64,000 bases of DNA, from assembly GCA_010015745.1 (NCBI GenBank), contig ML978173.1, positions 124,001-188,000 on the forward strand, written 5' to 3'. This DNA comes from Setomelanomma holmii (taxonomy: Eukaryota > Ascomycota > Dothideomycetes > Pleosporales > Phaeosphaeriaceae). Position numbers and translations under genes: made by a program. Below the pieces are notes generated by a model, which did no database searches, was not told where the DNA came from, and saw nothing but the letters and a program-made list of their open reading frames with translations. This document shows, in pieces, positions 11,338 through 21,652 of the stretch. Numbering within the stretch: position 1 is the stretch's first letter; every line of letters begins with the position of its first letter.

Positions 11338-13711
11338 GAGGGTACAAGTCCGCCTTAGCTAGGTCACCACCCCCAGCTACCTAGTCGCTTGTGGCACGCC
11401 CTAAGGCTCGCCTCTCTCCCCAGTTCTGTACACACTGTACCTAGCAGAGCTACTTTCTATGGACACTAAACGGAGGTTTGGATATGCAGACAACATATGT
11501 CTATACCGAGCCTCGCCCTCAATAAACACCAACGTTGAGCTCCTAGCGGCAGATCTAAGGCATATCAGAGCATAGGGTGATGCTAACAAGATCACCTTTG
11601 CTCCAGAGAAGCAGGAAATGATACACCTAACCAGACAGCGGAGCAGCTATGCCTCTCCCTGTGTGGTAGACGAGCAGCTTACGATTCACCCTATCCTCCT
11701 AGGCGGGGAACACAGCCAGCCAGCCCTGCGTTAGCTAGGCATGTGGTTTCACCGCAGACTCACCTTCAGACGACATGTAGCTACGCGCACTGCAACAGCT
11801 GCTAAGGTAGCCTAACATATTTGCAGTCTCACAAAGACCACATGTGGACCACCAGCCAGCTCCCTGCGTAAGGCTACTATTGCCTGCGTGTACCCGTCCC
11901 TCCTGTATGGAGCCGAGTGTTGGTACAGAGGCCGCACCAAACCGCCACGCTCACTTGAACCTGGCAGGCTGACAGAGGTCAGCGCCTACGTGGGATGGCA
12001 CGTGGCTGCTATTAACAAGATACTCGCTATAGCCGCAAGAGGCATACTACTAGTGTGGAGAACGATCTCTACAGCCACGCTCTTCAGAGACGCTGGACTG
12101 CTGTCCGCAGCAGTAGTGCTAGAGGAAGTCAAACTTAGATTTGCAATCCACCTACGCACAATAGACGCAGACAACCCACTTGCTATCCGCATGGTAGTTC
12201 CTAAAGTAAACAGGGACAAGGGAGCCAGACAACTCTAGCGAGTTCAGACAAAGGTCCAGCAGCTAGGGTCTCTTCTGCCAGATATCCTGTGGACAACACT
12301 AACAGCCCCTCACTACTTGCCTAGCTGCCGAACTGACCTAATGCTCGGCATCGACAAGACGACTGCAGCCAAGAATTTTAAAGCATGGTGGGCTCGGCTC
12401 CTATCGCTGGATGTCACCATCTTCTCAGACGGCTCTGAACAATACACAAAGGCAGGAGAAAAGCGAGTCACCTACGGCTTTGCAGTGTATCAGGGAGGAA
12501 AGGAGCTACAGAGTGGCCGCAGGTTACTCAACTCTACCTTGCACGTCTTTGACGCTGAGGCAGTAGGGGCGTGGAGAGGCCTCTAATACACTGTGCGGCA
12601 ACCAGATCTCAGCATCCGCCGGATCTGGCTGTGCATTGATAGCACCTCGGTGATCTGGTGCCTTAGGGGCAACACACCCCCTACCTCACAATGGGCCTTC
12701 CTAGAGTGCCACGGCGCTATGGAGACCTACGATGTCTCTATCAAGTGGGCCCTAGGACACCAGGGTATTGAGGGTAACGAAACCGCAGACAGACTAGCCA
12801 ATCTAGAAGCCCATCACCTAACGCTCCCAACTGGGAAAGCTGCTGTGTCTACACTCTTAGATATTAAGTCAGTTGCTTGCAAAGCACTGCGTAGCACACA
12901 ACAGATCTGGTAGTCTGAAAAGAAGACGAAACTCTCTAAATGGTATAAAGGCTGGGACTTAGACTATACACCACGCCACGGACCTAGAGAGCTAGACCTA
13001 CCAAGAGCTACACTAGCCAGACTCCTCTCTATCCGATCTATGCATAGGGACTTTGCCTGGTACCACTGAAAGTTCCATCACAACAACGTAAACCCTACCT
13101 GCTTATGCGGACGCGATAAGACGCCAGAGCACCTTGTGCTCTGCTGCAAGACCCTGCGGGTTTTCAGCCGATGGCCACTTTAACCACTCACACCACCATC
13201 CAGCCAGGCTGACGGCCTCACTTACATCGCAGCACTGATAAGGGATCTAGAGGCCTTTGAAGCCTTCACCCAGCTTACGCAGTACTACACTATCGTCTGT
13301 CTTCAGTAGCTCTCCCTGCCCTGCAGCAGCACAGCAGGAAGTGAGGCTACCTCACTAGGCTATAGGGCAGCACCTAGCAACACTGGGTGTAGCAGTGCAA
13401 CGGCTGCGACACTCCCCATCCTTCTACCCTTCTTCTCGCCTTCTCCCTCTTACTATATTCTTCTTTTTTTCTTATACAGCATGTAGGTGCCTTAGAATGT
13501 GAAAGACTTTGTCTAATGTACATAAACGGCTCAGTCTGTCTCCCTAACTAGAAGGGGGGCTGTAGCTTGAACTGGTAGCAATACCTGCGCACGCAAGAAA
13601 TGCTCTCTAAGGTAGTGCGATAGTACTATAACCCTATAGCTTAGCACGTCGTATATGCCCCTTGGGAGGCGAGATGGTGGACTTAATCCTCATCAGACGG
13701 ACGTAAAATGA

Positions 13712-13731
13712 CTACCTACCTACCTACCTAC
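13712..13731 (+). repeat. (CTAC)5 tail at the LINE 3' end
   Basis: Five tandem CTAC units end the region attributable to the LINE. Many I/Tad-like elements end in short simple repeats rather than poly(A), so this most likely marks the 3' terminus of the insertion. A target-site duplication could not be identified by eye. Confidence 0.8.
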
Positions 13732-13818
13732 ATGTCCGATAACGTTCCAACGAGTTTTGGCAAGGGCCTTGTACTAATTGTGCACAACCTTCAGAGCTAC
13801 AGCAAACGAATCCTGGCA

Positions 13819-14860
13819 TCAATATGCGCTGCTGTTTGAAACGCCCTGTTGCGGCACTCGCAGGAGATTGAACAAAGTATGCATGCGCTCAACCTGACCT
13901 GGCGTGAACTCAGTACGGCATGAGCTTGTGAATATAGTCAGCTCTAATGTTCATGAGAAACTAGGTCGGTGCGCCTTACTCAGCCGTGTAGTCCATGTGA
14001 TTGTGAATGGGATCCAGGCCTGGCGAACCCGGGCAAGTATCCCTACCTTCCGGACAGCCGCCGCTTGTTGTGAGCTGCGAGATGTCTTCAAGAGGCGTTT
14101 CCGCAATGCCATCGCCCAAACCCACGCATCCGTGCAGGAAAGTATGCTCGAGGCCAAACCAATGCCCAATCTCATGTATTGCCGAGCGACCCATATCGCG
14201 CCCGGTCGCATTGGACCCGTAGGCCCCGTTGTGGCCGAGAACGACTGCATCTGCGATGAAATCGGACAAGAATGTAATGCCGGAAACTGGAAAGTGGGTG
14301 AAGCCTAACACTTCGTAGACCTGAAAGCCAAGATCATTGCCCAAGTCGATGTGCTTCTCGGTATCGTTGATGCGGTCTGGGTAGAAGAGCCTATCGACGA
14401 CATAGATGTTGATATCGGTGTAGTCGCCCTTATGGAGGGCGTTCTTCATATCTGCCTCGGATTGAGAAAAGGCTGTGTTGTTCGCCCATATCGGATTGAT
14501 GGTGTGATCGATACCAGCGAGGCTCATCTCGATACCATAGGGCAGGAATGTTTCGTGTAGTATGTCGAATTGCTTCTGAAGCAGGTCTTCCTATCGAGAC
14601 ATCAGTAAGGCTCTGGAATTGGGACATGGTGTCATCATCCTTACAGACACGTAACCTTCGTCCCATGTACTTCCGCTGGCGACGTTGTGAAGGTAGATGT
14701 CTATTTCGATGTTGTCACGCGCAATGAGACTGTTCCTCTTGCTTGATTCGTACTCGAGAGCTCGCCTGATGATTTCCGAATCCATGCGCCGGGAAGGGCA
14801 AAATGCGCGAGCGACCGGACTCGCTACCGCAATTGCGGCAAGGACGTTGGTGCACCGCAT
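13819..14860 (-). CDS. Secreted M43-type metalloprotease (pappalysin-like)
   Basis: Three exons: 14860..14645, 14590..13980 and 13924..13819; both introns have GT-AG ends and the phases close to 310 aa. The N-terminus MRCTNVLAAIAVASPVARAF looks like a signal peptide followed by a short propeptide. Residues 211-221 read HEIGHWFGLEH, the extended zinc motif HExxHxxGxxH of metzincins. NHMDYT supplies the Met-turn, and the last exon gives the family-typical SCRTEFTPGQVERM tail. Fungal M43B proteases are secreted and degrade host or environmental proteins; some are virulence-associated. All catalytic residues are present and no lesion is visible, in contrast to its neighbours. It sits directly downstream of the LINE tail (84 bp). 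Confidence 0.88.
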
Positions 14861-15508
14861 TGCGTCGTTGGGTTGAGTGAAAGGAAGCTGTAGAGCCAAC
14901 AATGTCTCTGGCTTGTGCTACGTCTATATAAGTTCGTGAATCGACTGGCCTCATCCCCTATCTTTCTGTAAGGCTGATACTGCAGCCTTGTACTTGGGAT
15001 TAGCTGCCGGTACAAGCAATATACACCGCGTACGCTTCCTAGAACTATCGTCAAAGCACGGGCTAAGGTTGACCAGTGATACTACATCTTCATCATACAC
15101 TTTGCCCATTTTGGCGGAATGTGGCCGGTACTTATGTCGGAAGGATCGGCGCGTCGAATCCTTCGCTTACTTGTTCGCTTTAGTCGCCCTAAAATAGAAA
15201 CCTGCGGGGTTGTCCTGTAGGCTGTCCTTGCCAGATCCCCAGCAAGGCAAACAACTCTGTTTGTCGGTTGAGATAAGCCATGAGTAATGCAGTGCGCTAA
15301 GGTCCAGACGCTGGAGCAGTTCGTATTAGATTCTTCATTGCATGTCATGGCTTGGAAGATCAGAAGTCTGTGTTGGCGGCACTGTCTCGGCGGGATTCGA
15401 GATGGGCCGGTGTTGTCGAAGATGCGATCCATCCCGGACTTCGGCGTCGATTCCCTCGTCTTCATAGTGTTGGAATCCTACGATTCGAACCAATCTAGCG
15501 TTGCACGC
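14861..15508. other. Promoter side of the protease gene
   Basis: This 650-bp stretch lies upstream of the metalloprotease start and downstream of the STAND-N pseudogene, both on the minus strand. Short frames are present on both strands, none convincing. No repeat or RNA gene was seen. Confidence 0.5.
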
Positions 15509-18236
15509 TCACTTCGCACGAAGACCTTCAAAACTTTTGAGCATAGGTGGAAAATCGGCGTCCAACCCATCTTCGCCGATGTACTGCTCCCTGAGCAAGA
15601 AGCAAGCCGCACAGAGTCGCTCCCGCAATGTATAGTTGCGAAGCCAGACTCTTCCATAAGCGCGGTACAGTAGCGTGGCTATACTCGAGAACACATCTGA
15701 GTGTGAAGCATCGCTACTGCGGAAAAGGTATGGTTCAGCATCGAAGAACTCTTCTTTGACGACATCATCTTCGTTCACGTCGCCTTCATGGTAGGATCCG
15801 GTGTGGGTGGGTAGGTATTGGTGGGTCTTGTGCGACGAATCGCTCTCGATGGCTTGGCAACTGCAGTCAAACTCATGATCGGTCATGTCACATTCGGTCA
15901 AACCGATGCAGCTGGGAGCCACAAGACCAATGTTGAGAGCAGTATATCCATCTCCATCATCTGTACATCGAAACCCTCCATCGCGTCCTTCAATTGAGCT
16001 CGCAGACGTGACATTGACACGCGAGATTGCTGTTAGGAGGACCTCCCCCGTTATTCCGAACTGCCCGAGGAACTGGTTCAACTCTTCTCGCATGGATTCT
16101 TCCACCCGCTCAACAGAGTCGAGTACTGCATGGCACCATGCCGCATAGATTTTAGGAAGTGCTTGCAAGAACTGTATGTGTGTCATACCGTCGTCAACCC
16201 AGTCGAAGCCTCTCATGTGCAGAAATGACCCTGCATTGACGACCATAGGGAGCAGTACGCGCCCAGTGGCTCGCAGAGCGAGCCAGACGCCTAACGCATC
16301 GATATGACGTTGGCTGGTGGATTTCCACTCTTCTGTTGAAAGGTCAAGAATACGCTCGAGAATTCTGCTGAAACGTGCATGAGTCAGGACGGTTCTGACA
16401 GCGTGTTGTTGCGCCAACCAGATATTCCGTGCGCTGAAATCGACGTACTTTTCGTTTGCTGATAGATGGAGTAGCTAATTGATGCTGTTTTGCGATATCG
16501 GCTTTCGTTCTCTTGCGTAGGCCTTCTTCAACCGCTCGTGAACGAGCCAGCCATCACTGTCGGCATCGGACAAATCGATACAGTCGCAGAACAACCTCAT
16601 CATGTCTACCTTCTCATCGGCACTTCAATCGGTCGAATGCGAAACAAATAGAGAAATGGGCGAGCTGTTCTGGTCAATACCTGGCAACCATATTCGGACA
16701 AGTACTAACAGGACAGTTTCTGTTAGTCCTTCACAAACGAGCGCGGACTTAAGTGGCGCCCGCTTGAAGCAACATAGATCACAAGTCGACATGACCTGTT
16801 ACTGCAGCATACTGGTATAACATTAGTGACCAGCTCAAGTTTAAGCGGGAATTGCGTACAAGGAGTCAGCACTCACGTGCAAAGGCTTCCAACCCTTCGG
16901 ACTTGTGTCTACCACACTCCCTTGCCACTTCTCGAGCAGCAGTTACACAGCTCGTGTTTCGCCCGCCAAACATAACGTAAAGATCGGCGAATCTTCGGGT
17001 ATGGCATGGGTTGCGTTTAGTCTGCAGTTGTACAACCAGTTTTTTTCATTCGATGCTGCGATGGCCTCTAAGCCCCTCGTGATGCCCAGTAGCTGCAGCC
17101 ATTCTTTCGGGTAAAACAACACGGAGGTGATAGTCTATGATTGTCCCGAGCTTTCTGTCGACGCAGCGGAGTGACTAATCGTAGTCTTGCATATCCACAG
17201 ACATCCCAGAGCGGTTTGGAAGCTGGATGCCTCATGATGTACTTGATACTTCAGTTTTTCCGAGCATACAAACGTTTTCGATCGTACTTGTCCAGATTCA
17301 TCCATCATGTAGCCGTCTTGAGTGAAGAGTTCAAGCGAGGTCGACTCGAATTTTGCCATCGCAGTCTGACTAATGGCGTGCAACGTCAGCTCTTTGATAG
17401 ACCAGTCAGCCTGTGCCTGATCAGGAACCACTCTCTCGAAGCGCTTCAGCGTATTTCTTGCGACATCATGTGGTGCCGTTACCACTTGCTGGAGAAAGTA
17501 TTGACCTGCTGGTGAAGACGATGGGGTGTATTGTTGCAGCTGGGCGGGAAGCTGAATTGGTGTTGAATTTGACACAGCTAGCCGTGTCTTGTAGGTAGTG
17601 AGGCTATTCGACAGAGTATGCGACAGGCTGACTGTTGCGAGATCGCGAGAAGATGATTGTACAACACCTCTAAGATCAAGATCAAATCGAGGTAACTTTC
17701 GCTGCTAGTATCTCGATACGTACTACTCGTGAACCATGGCCAGCGTCAAGGTAGCTTTTGCATCGTTCAGTAAATCGCGGAACCTTGGGACATGCTTGCT
17801 ATGTAGGGCAGCTCGAAGCGCCGTACGCAATCGCTTTCTCCGTGACGCTGAATGGAACCCGTCGTCGAAGCCGTCCACAATGGACGTCAAATCCTGAGTC
17901 TAGTCAGCATGTTGTGTGTTTGATTAGAATAATCGATATCATACTGCGACTTAAAGCCGATAATGTTGAACTCCTTCCGCTATGCAACGGCTGTTGCGCG
18001 CTTCCATACCTTCGATCCTCTTGAAGACCGAGATGAGGTACTGCAAATCCTCCTTGATGGCAGCGATTTCTTGAGGTGCATCTTCAATCGACTCCCAGAA
18101 CATGTATAGCTTGACGCAAATCTTGCTCAACTGAATAGCGACAGAAACGACAGCAAGGCCTGCGAGCAGTTAGCGTCGTCGAACAAGGGCATGCGACGAG
18201 GAACTTACTGTTTGCTACTGCTGAGAGTCCGTCCAT
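15509..18236 (-). pseudogene. Fungal STAND-N (PigL_N-type)/ankyrin-family protein, broken
   Basis: The start MDGLSAVANS (18236..18209) splices to SLAVVSVAIQLSKICVKLYM...WESIEDAPQEIAAIKEDL (18159..18010), the signature N-terminal domain of fungal STAND and ankyrin heterokaryon-incompatibility-like proteins. A following segment (SASRRKRLRTALRAALHS, RFRDLLNDAKATLTLA) matches the same family. From there one frame runs to beyond 17135 but contains TAG codons at 17725-17723, 17707-17705 and 17137-17135; the protein-like sequence continues in frame after each (for example LFYPKEWLQLLGITRGLEA). The exon 2 to 3 junction also fails to keep phase. A 302-codon 3' segment (16417..15509) probably encodes the C-terminus. 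All three TAGs fit CAG to TAG change. Family role: self/non-self recognition or signalling; this copy is probably dead. Confidence 0.7.
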
Positions 18237-18761
18237 GGTGCTACAGATGACGGTCCATCTTTGGAGCAGTGTAGACTAACATACATTCTTCGAGGCCGAA
18301 TTGCAGCATAGCTAAGAAGCACGGTCTACATAGACCACGACCCGGGTGTCCGTGCCAAGGCATGGTTCTTCGATATCAAACAATCCCCTCCAGTAGAAAC
18401 GCCTCGTCATATGTGTTTCGGACCCCATGGCATTCACTTAGCTGCGCACTACAAGCATACCGCCTTGATGTGGTTCATAACAAGGCAAAGGTCTGATATA
18501 AACCTCGAAATAAGTCACAAGCTTCTTCTTTCGTGGACTTCATTATCGTCGCAGTTGATTCGTGCAAGTCTTCAACCTAACGATGAAGCAGCTGTTCTGC
18601 GGCTGTGCTCCAAGGCGGCTTGATCGATGACTTGCTGTTGATGGTCCGGGGAATAAGCTTCGGCCCCCACACGGTACGCAAACTGGATTCTGGAAATGGC
18701 AACGATCGGAAATGTTGAGAATGTGGCGCAAGTTTCGTAATGCTCTGGAAAGGGGGCACGA
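18237..18761. other. Spacer left of the TIR element
   Basis: About 525 bp between the pseudogene start and the left TA of the inverted-repeat element. Small frames on both strands overlap and none is convincing. It may include the promoter of the broken STAND-N gene. Confidence 0.45.
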
Positions 18762-18763
18762 TA

Positions 18764-18825
18764 ACGTGTTTTACCAGCAAGCTGGCCACACCAGCGACCA
18801 GGCCACCCCACCACAACGCGTGCAG
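18764..18825. repeat. Left terminal inverted repeat (62 bp)
   Basis: Inverted copy of 20096-20157 with three mismatches, two of them transitions. It starts immediately after a TA dinucleotide. Confidence 0.85.
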
Positions 18826-20095
18826 TTCAAGATAGAATAGCTCAACTACCACAAATTCAAACTGTCTGAAACTTTAACAAAAGATAGACCAGATCTGTCT
18901 ACATTAAGTCCTGTTATAGCCTTGTACGTGGCATTTGCTGCACATTGGTAGTGCTCTTGTTCGCACCTGCGGGGTCTCTGCTTAGTCACTCTGCTGGGCA
19001 CCCATTTGAGCCTCTGTGACCAGCACCAGACCTTCCTAAGCCTGTAACACCCCTCCACGTGCTATGTACTGTCGTCGTATTTGACTCTTACGCTGCTGGC
19101 GGTGGTTAGCAGCGCGTAGCTTTGAGTTCTCCTTAGGTAAGTGCTACGACCTGTTAGGGCATCCATCGTAAGACAGACCTGGCGCAGAAATTATGAACCA
19201 CTAATCATCGTCGCACAAGAAATCCTTGAGCAAGGATCACGTGACCTGCTCAGTGCTCAACAGGACTTGGCACTACTGAGCAACTGAGCACCTCGAGATC
19301 CGCCTTGCTCAGGCTGAGCAGCGCTCAGCCCCAACTAGTATATATACTTAGGCGATGGCTTCCTACAGACCATCGTGTTCAACTTCGTATTAGCAACCAA
19401 TAATTGTTCTCACGAACCCGATACTCTTTTCAGAAGCACCCTCTTACTGTCTTAGTATCGACACCCATTGTGTATCCCCTTGGTATACCCTCGAGAACCA
19501 ACCGCTAGACCCAACACAGATACCCTTCTGTACAGGCCTTCACACTAAGATCGTCGCTGAGTTTATAGCAAGCTAGCAACCTTTAACAAGCTAGGCAATT
19601 GCAAGACTTGTAGGGCTTTGAGATTGTCTCTAGAGTAGACCTTGTACAAGAAGAGCCTGCTGCTTAAGCTGAGCAGTTGTACGCGGAGTCTCTGCTGTCC
19701 AGGCAGCTTCTTGACGAAGCGTGTTACCTAGTTCTTGCCTACGCGTGGGGGAGGAGGATTTTGGCCGCGAGCAGCGAGTAAAACGTCTGCCATTCGTCGT
19801 ACGTCAATGATATGAGGAGGAAATCCACGACGATCAAGGTCAAGGATCCACTGAACGAGAGACTGCTCTTCGACAGAAGATAGCTTGCAGTTGACAGGCG
19901 TTGTCGCGTGTTTAGGGGTGACACCTTTGAGGCGTGCTTAGAGAGTTGCTTATAGGACGCTGTAGAGCTTTGCAAGTCTACGGAGAGGCTGAGAAGGATT
20001 AGATTAGAAGGAGGCAAGTGCAAGTTCTATTCTGCCTTCTTTTTGGAGAGATCAGAGCTCATGTGGTGGAGTCATCTTTGATAGGATGAGACGCG

Positions 20096-20157
20096 CTGCA
20101 CGCGTTTTGGTGGGGTGGCCCGGTCGTTGGTGTGGCCAGCTTGCTGGTAAAACACGT
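20096..20157. repeat. Right terminal inverted repeat (62 bp)
   Basis: Inverted copy of 18764-18825; followed immediately by TA. The GGTGGGGTGGCC core is easily recognised in both copies. Confidence 0.85.
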
Positions 20158-20191
20158 TACCTGATAGGCTTGACTCAGAAGTGCTTCGGTA

Positions 20192-20579
20192 ACGTGTTCC
20201 ACCAGTCATCCGCCAGCGCCAAAAACCACCAAAAATCACGAAAATTGCAGGTCAAGATCTCGACAGCGCCTTAAAAAACAACCTAAGACTTTCAATTTAG
20301 TCTTTTTTGCCTCCCTGAGTACACTGTATAAGTATAGAAGAAACTGAACCCGTAAATCTTAAGACCTTAGATTTTGGCCTAATTCTGGCCCCCAGAATTA
20401 GATATCTTGATAATCGCTTGAGTATAAAGTCTAGGACTCTAGTATAAGCCTCGCAAGAGGTATACAGAGACAGAATCAAAGATCTAGACATCTCTGCTTA
20501 GCTGTTGTTGAGATCTTGACTTGCGGTCTTCGTGATTTTTGGTGGTTTTTGGCGCTGGCGGATGACTGGTGGAACACGT
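20192..20579. mobile_element. 388-bp TA-flanked MITE
   Basis: Left end 20192-20265 and right end 20506-20579 form a 74-bp inverted repeat with about five mismatches, all transitions. The termini read ACGTGTTCCACCAGTCATCC and are flanked by TA at 20190-20191 and 20580-20581. The outermost bases, ACGTGTT..ACCAG, are shared with the larger element 34 bp to its left, so both probably belong to one transposase-recognition group. The 240-bp AT-rich core is non-coding. Confidence 0.85.
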
Positions 20580-20581
20580 TA

Positions 20582-20982
20582 AAGCGACCTGACTAGCGCT
20601 TGCTCATGATAGCGAGCAATGTCTGTGCGTACCTACGCTCTTTGTGCGCAATAGTCCTACCTCTTGTCGGCCAAAGGAAATCCAAACTAATAGGAGGAGC
20701 CGCTTTGCTTCAGGCTGAGGTTTTGTTTGCAATTCTAAACATATCCGCAGTTGTGATTGCTCCGGGAGGTTCACGAAGTACCTTAGCAGCATGTAGAGGT
20801 CGGCATGAACTTACCGACCACGACTACCCGCAGACTGCACCGAACAAAAGGAGAGTAAGAAGTACCTAACGTTACACAGAATGTTACGAGACTTGTTCAT
20901 CGTCAAGGCTCGGAATGAGCCGCGCATGACCTTTTCAACAACCTGGTGGCTCTACCAGAAAGTCCAAGATGGGGGGCAAAAA
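20582..20982. other. Spacer between MITE and 5S rRNA gene
   Basis: Four hundred bases with overlapping short frames on both strands; none has a protein-like composition. Nothing recognised. Confidence 0.45.
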
Positions 20983-20983
20983 A
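20978..20983 (-). terminator. Pol III T6 terminator of the 5S gene
   Basis: Six consecutive A on the plus strand, read as T6 at the 3' end of the 5S transcript. Confidence 0.75.
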
Positions 20984-21101
20984 CATACAACAGCGGGGAT
21001 TCACCAGTGGTCACCCACCTGACTACTAGTCCGCCGGTACGCTGCTTAAGTGAGGCTGAGCAAACGGGAAGCTCTGGTTTCAACGTCCTATGGTCGTATG
21101 T
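20983..21101 (-). rRNA. 5S ribosomal RNA
   Basis: On the minus strand the transcript begins ACATACGACCATAGGACG and ends GTTGTATGTTT, so its ends pair as helix I (ACATACGAC with GTTGTATGT). Internally it has the fungal 5S landmarks GAGCTTCCCGT, GCTCAGCC, CTTAAGC and the C-box-like GGTGGGTGACCACTGGTGAA. The length of 119 nt is right. A run of six T follows (20983-20978), a pol III terminator. Upstream, a TATATATA-type box lies at about 21124-21132, about 25 bp before the start, as in dispersed 5S genes of filamentous ascomycetes. CCGTTTGC replaces the more usual CCGTCCGC, two C-to-T differences, so it may be a diverged isotype. Confidence 0.88.
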
Positions 21102-21123
21102 GAAAGACTGAATGTTTCGATTG

Positions 21124-21132
21124 GTATATATA
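21124..21132 (-). promoter_or_regulatory. Upstream TATA element of the 5S gene
   Basis: A TATATATA-like sequence about 25 bp upstream of the 5S start, the spacing known for dispersed fungal 5S genes. The internal C-box should be the main promoter. Confidence 0.6.
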
Positions 21133-21652
21133 GCCCAGGACATGTTCTCCCTAGTATTCTTGACTCGCCGGTGCGAGAGCAAGCAGTGAAATTGGTGTAA
21201 AGCCAACAGTTGATCGAAGTGGCAAGGGATTGGATTTTGGTGTTCGGTAGAAATACGGTGTGTGGGCAGCCGCTAAGCGGGGCTGATGTTGCGGAGCTGC
21301 GCGAACCTAAAAATTAGAGCCCTGAAACTGATCGCGTGCGGTCATGACCTTGTCTCTATTCTGGTTCGAATTCAGCATGTCGTGTTCCTGGGGGATGTAC
21401 GACCAGGAACCGTTCGCTGCAGCTCAAGCTGTTGCTGCGACCGAGCAGCCTCGCCACCTGCGAACGAGGCAAATCGCTTGTCGCTCTCACTCAAAGCACC
21501 TCGACGCCAGTGCCAAAGCCTCCTGCTCGGGCGTCTGAATTTGGACTGTCGATTCCTGATCTGGAATCATGTGCTTCAGGCGCAGCACACGATGATAGAG
21601 CGCTGGCGACCATCTTATTGTGGAATCTTGGTCGTCGATCGAGGAGTAAGAA

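Larger units (their letters stand above)
9932..13735 (+). mobile_element. 5'-truncated LINE with RT and RNase H, nonsense-riddled
   Basis: A non-LTR retrotransposon begins inside its endonuclease domain: the SGSDHETI motif at about 9967-9990 is the C-terminal SDH of APE-type endonucleases. It continues through the linker with APWWTRECKTAYQAYKRAR, the reverse transcriptase (THKVLSPQHGGALPKRSA, TLDVQGAFDALLKNRL, GTP-stop-GSPLSPVLY, FGYADNICLY), RNase H (TIFSDGSEQ, FDAEAVGAWRGL, CIDSTSV, GNETADRLAN) and a C-terminal CxC-x7-HxxxxC-type knuckle. One frame runs through the whole element, but it contains about fifteen stop codons (mostly TAG, for example 10367-10369, 10772-10774, 12236-12238, 12911-12913). 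The RT catalytic YADD is YADN. The 3' end is a short tandem CTAC tail. The exact 5' junction with the transposase relic, between about 9932 and 9965, is uncertain. Confidence 0.88.
18764..20157. mobile_element. 1394-bp TA-flanked TIR element (Tc1/mariner-like, non-autonomous)
   Basis: The left end 18764-18825 and right end 20096-20157 are inverted copies of each other over 62 bp, with three mismatches. The termini begin ACGTGTTTTACCAGCAAGC and each is flanked by TA (18762-18763 and 20158-20159), as expected of Tc1/mariner-type insertion. The interior has no transposase; it includes an AT-rich promoter-like stretch (TATATATAC near 19340) and short frames only. It is likely a deletion derivative or MITE-like carrier of unrelated DNA, mobilised in trans. 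Confidence 0.75.

Noticed and set aside
19739..20023. Minus-strand 95-codon frame inside the TIR element as a candidate transposase fragment
   Set aside because: No DDE or helix-turn-helix motif; serine/leucine-rich composition typical of chance frames.
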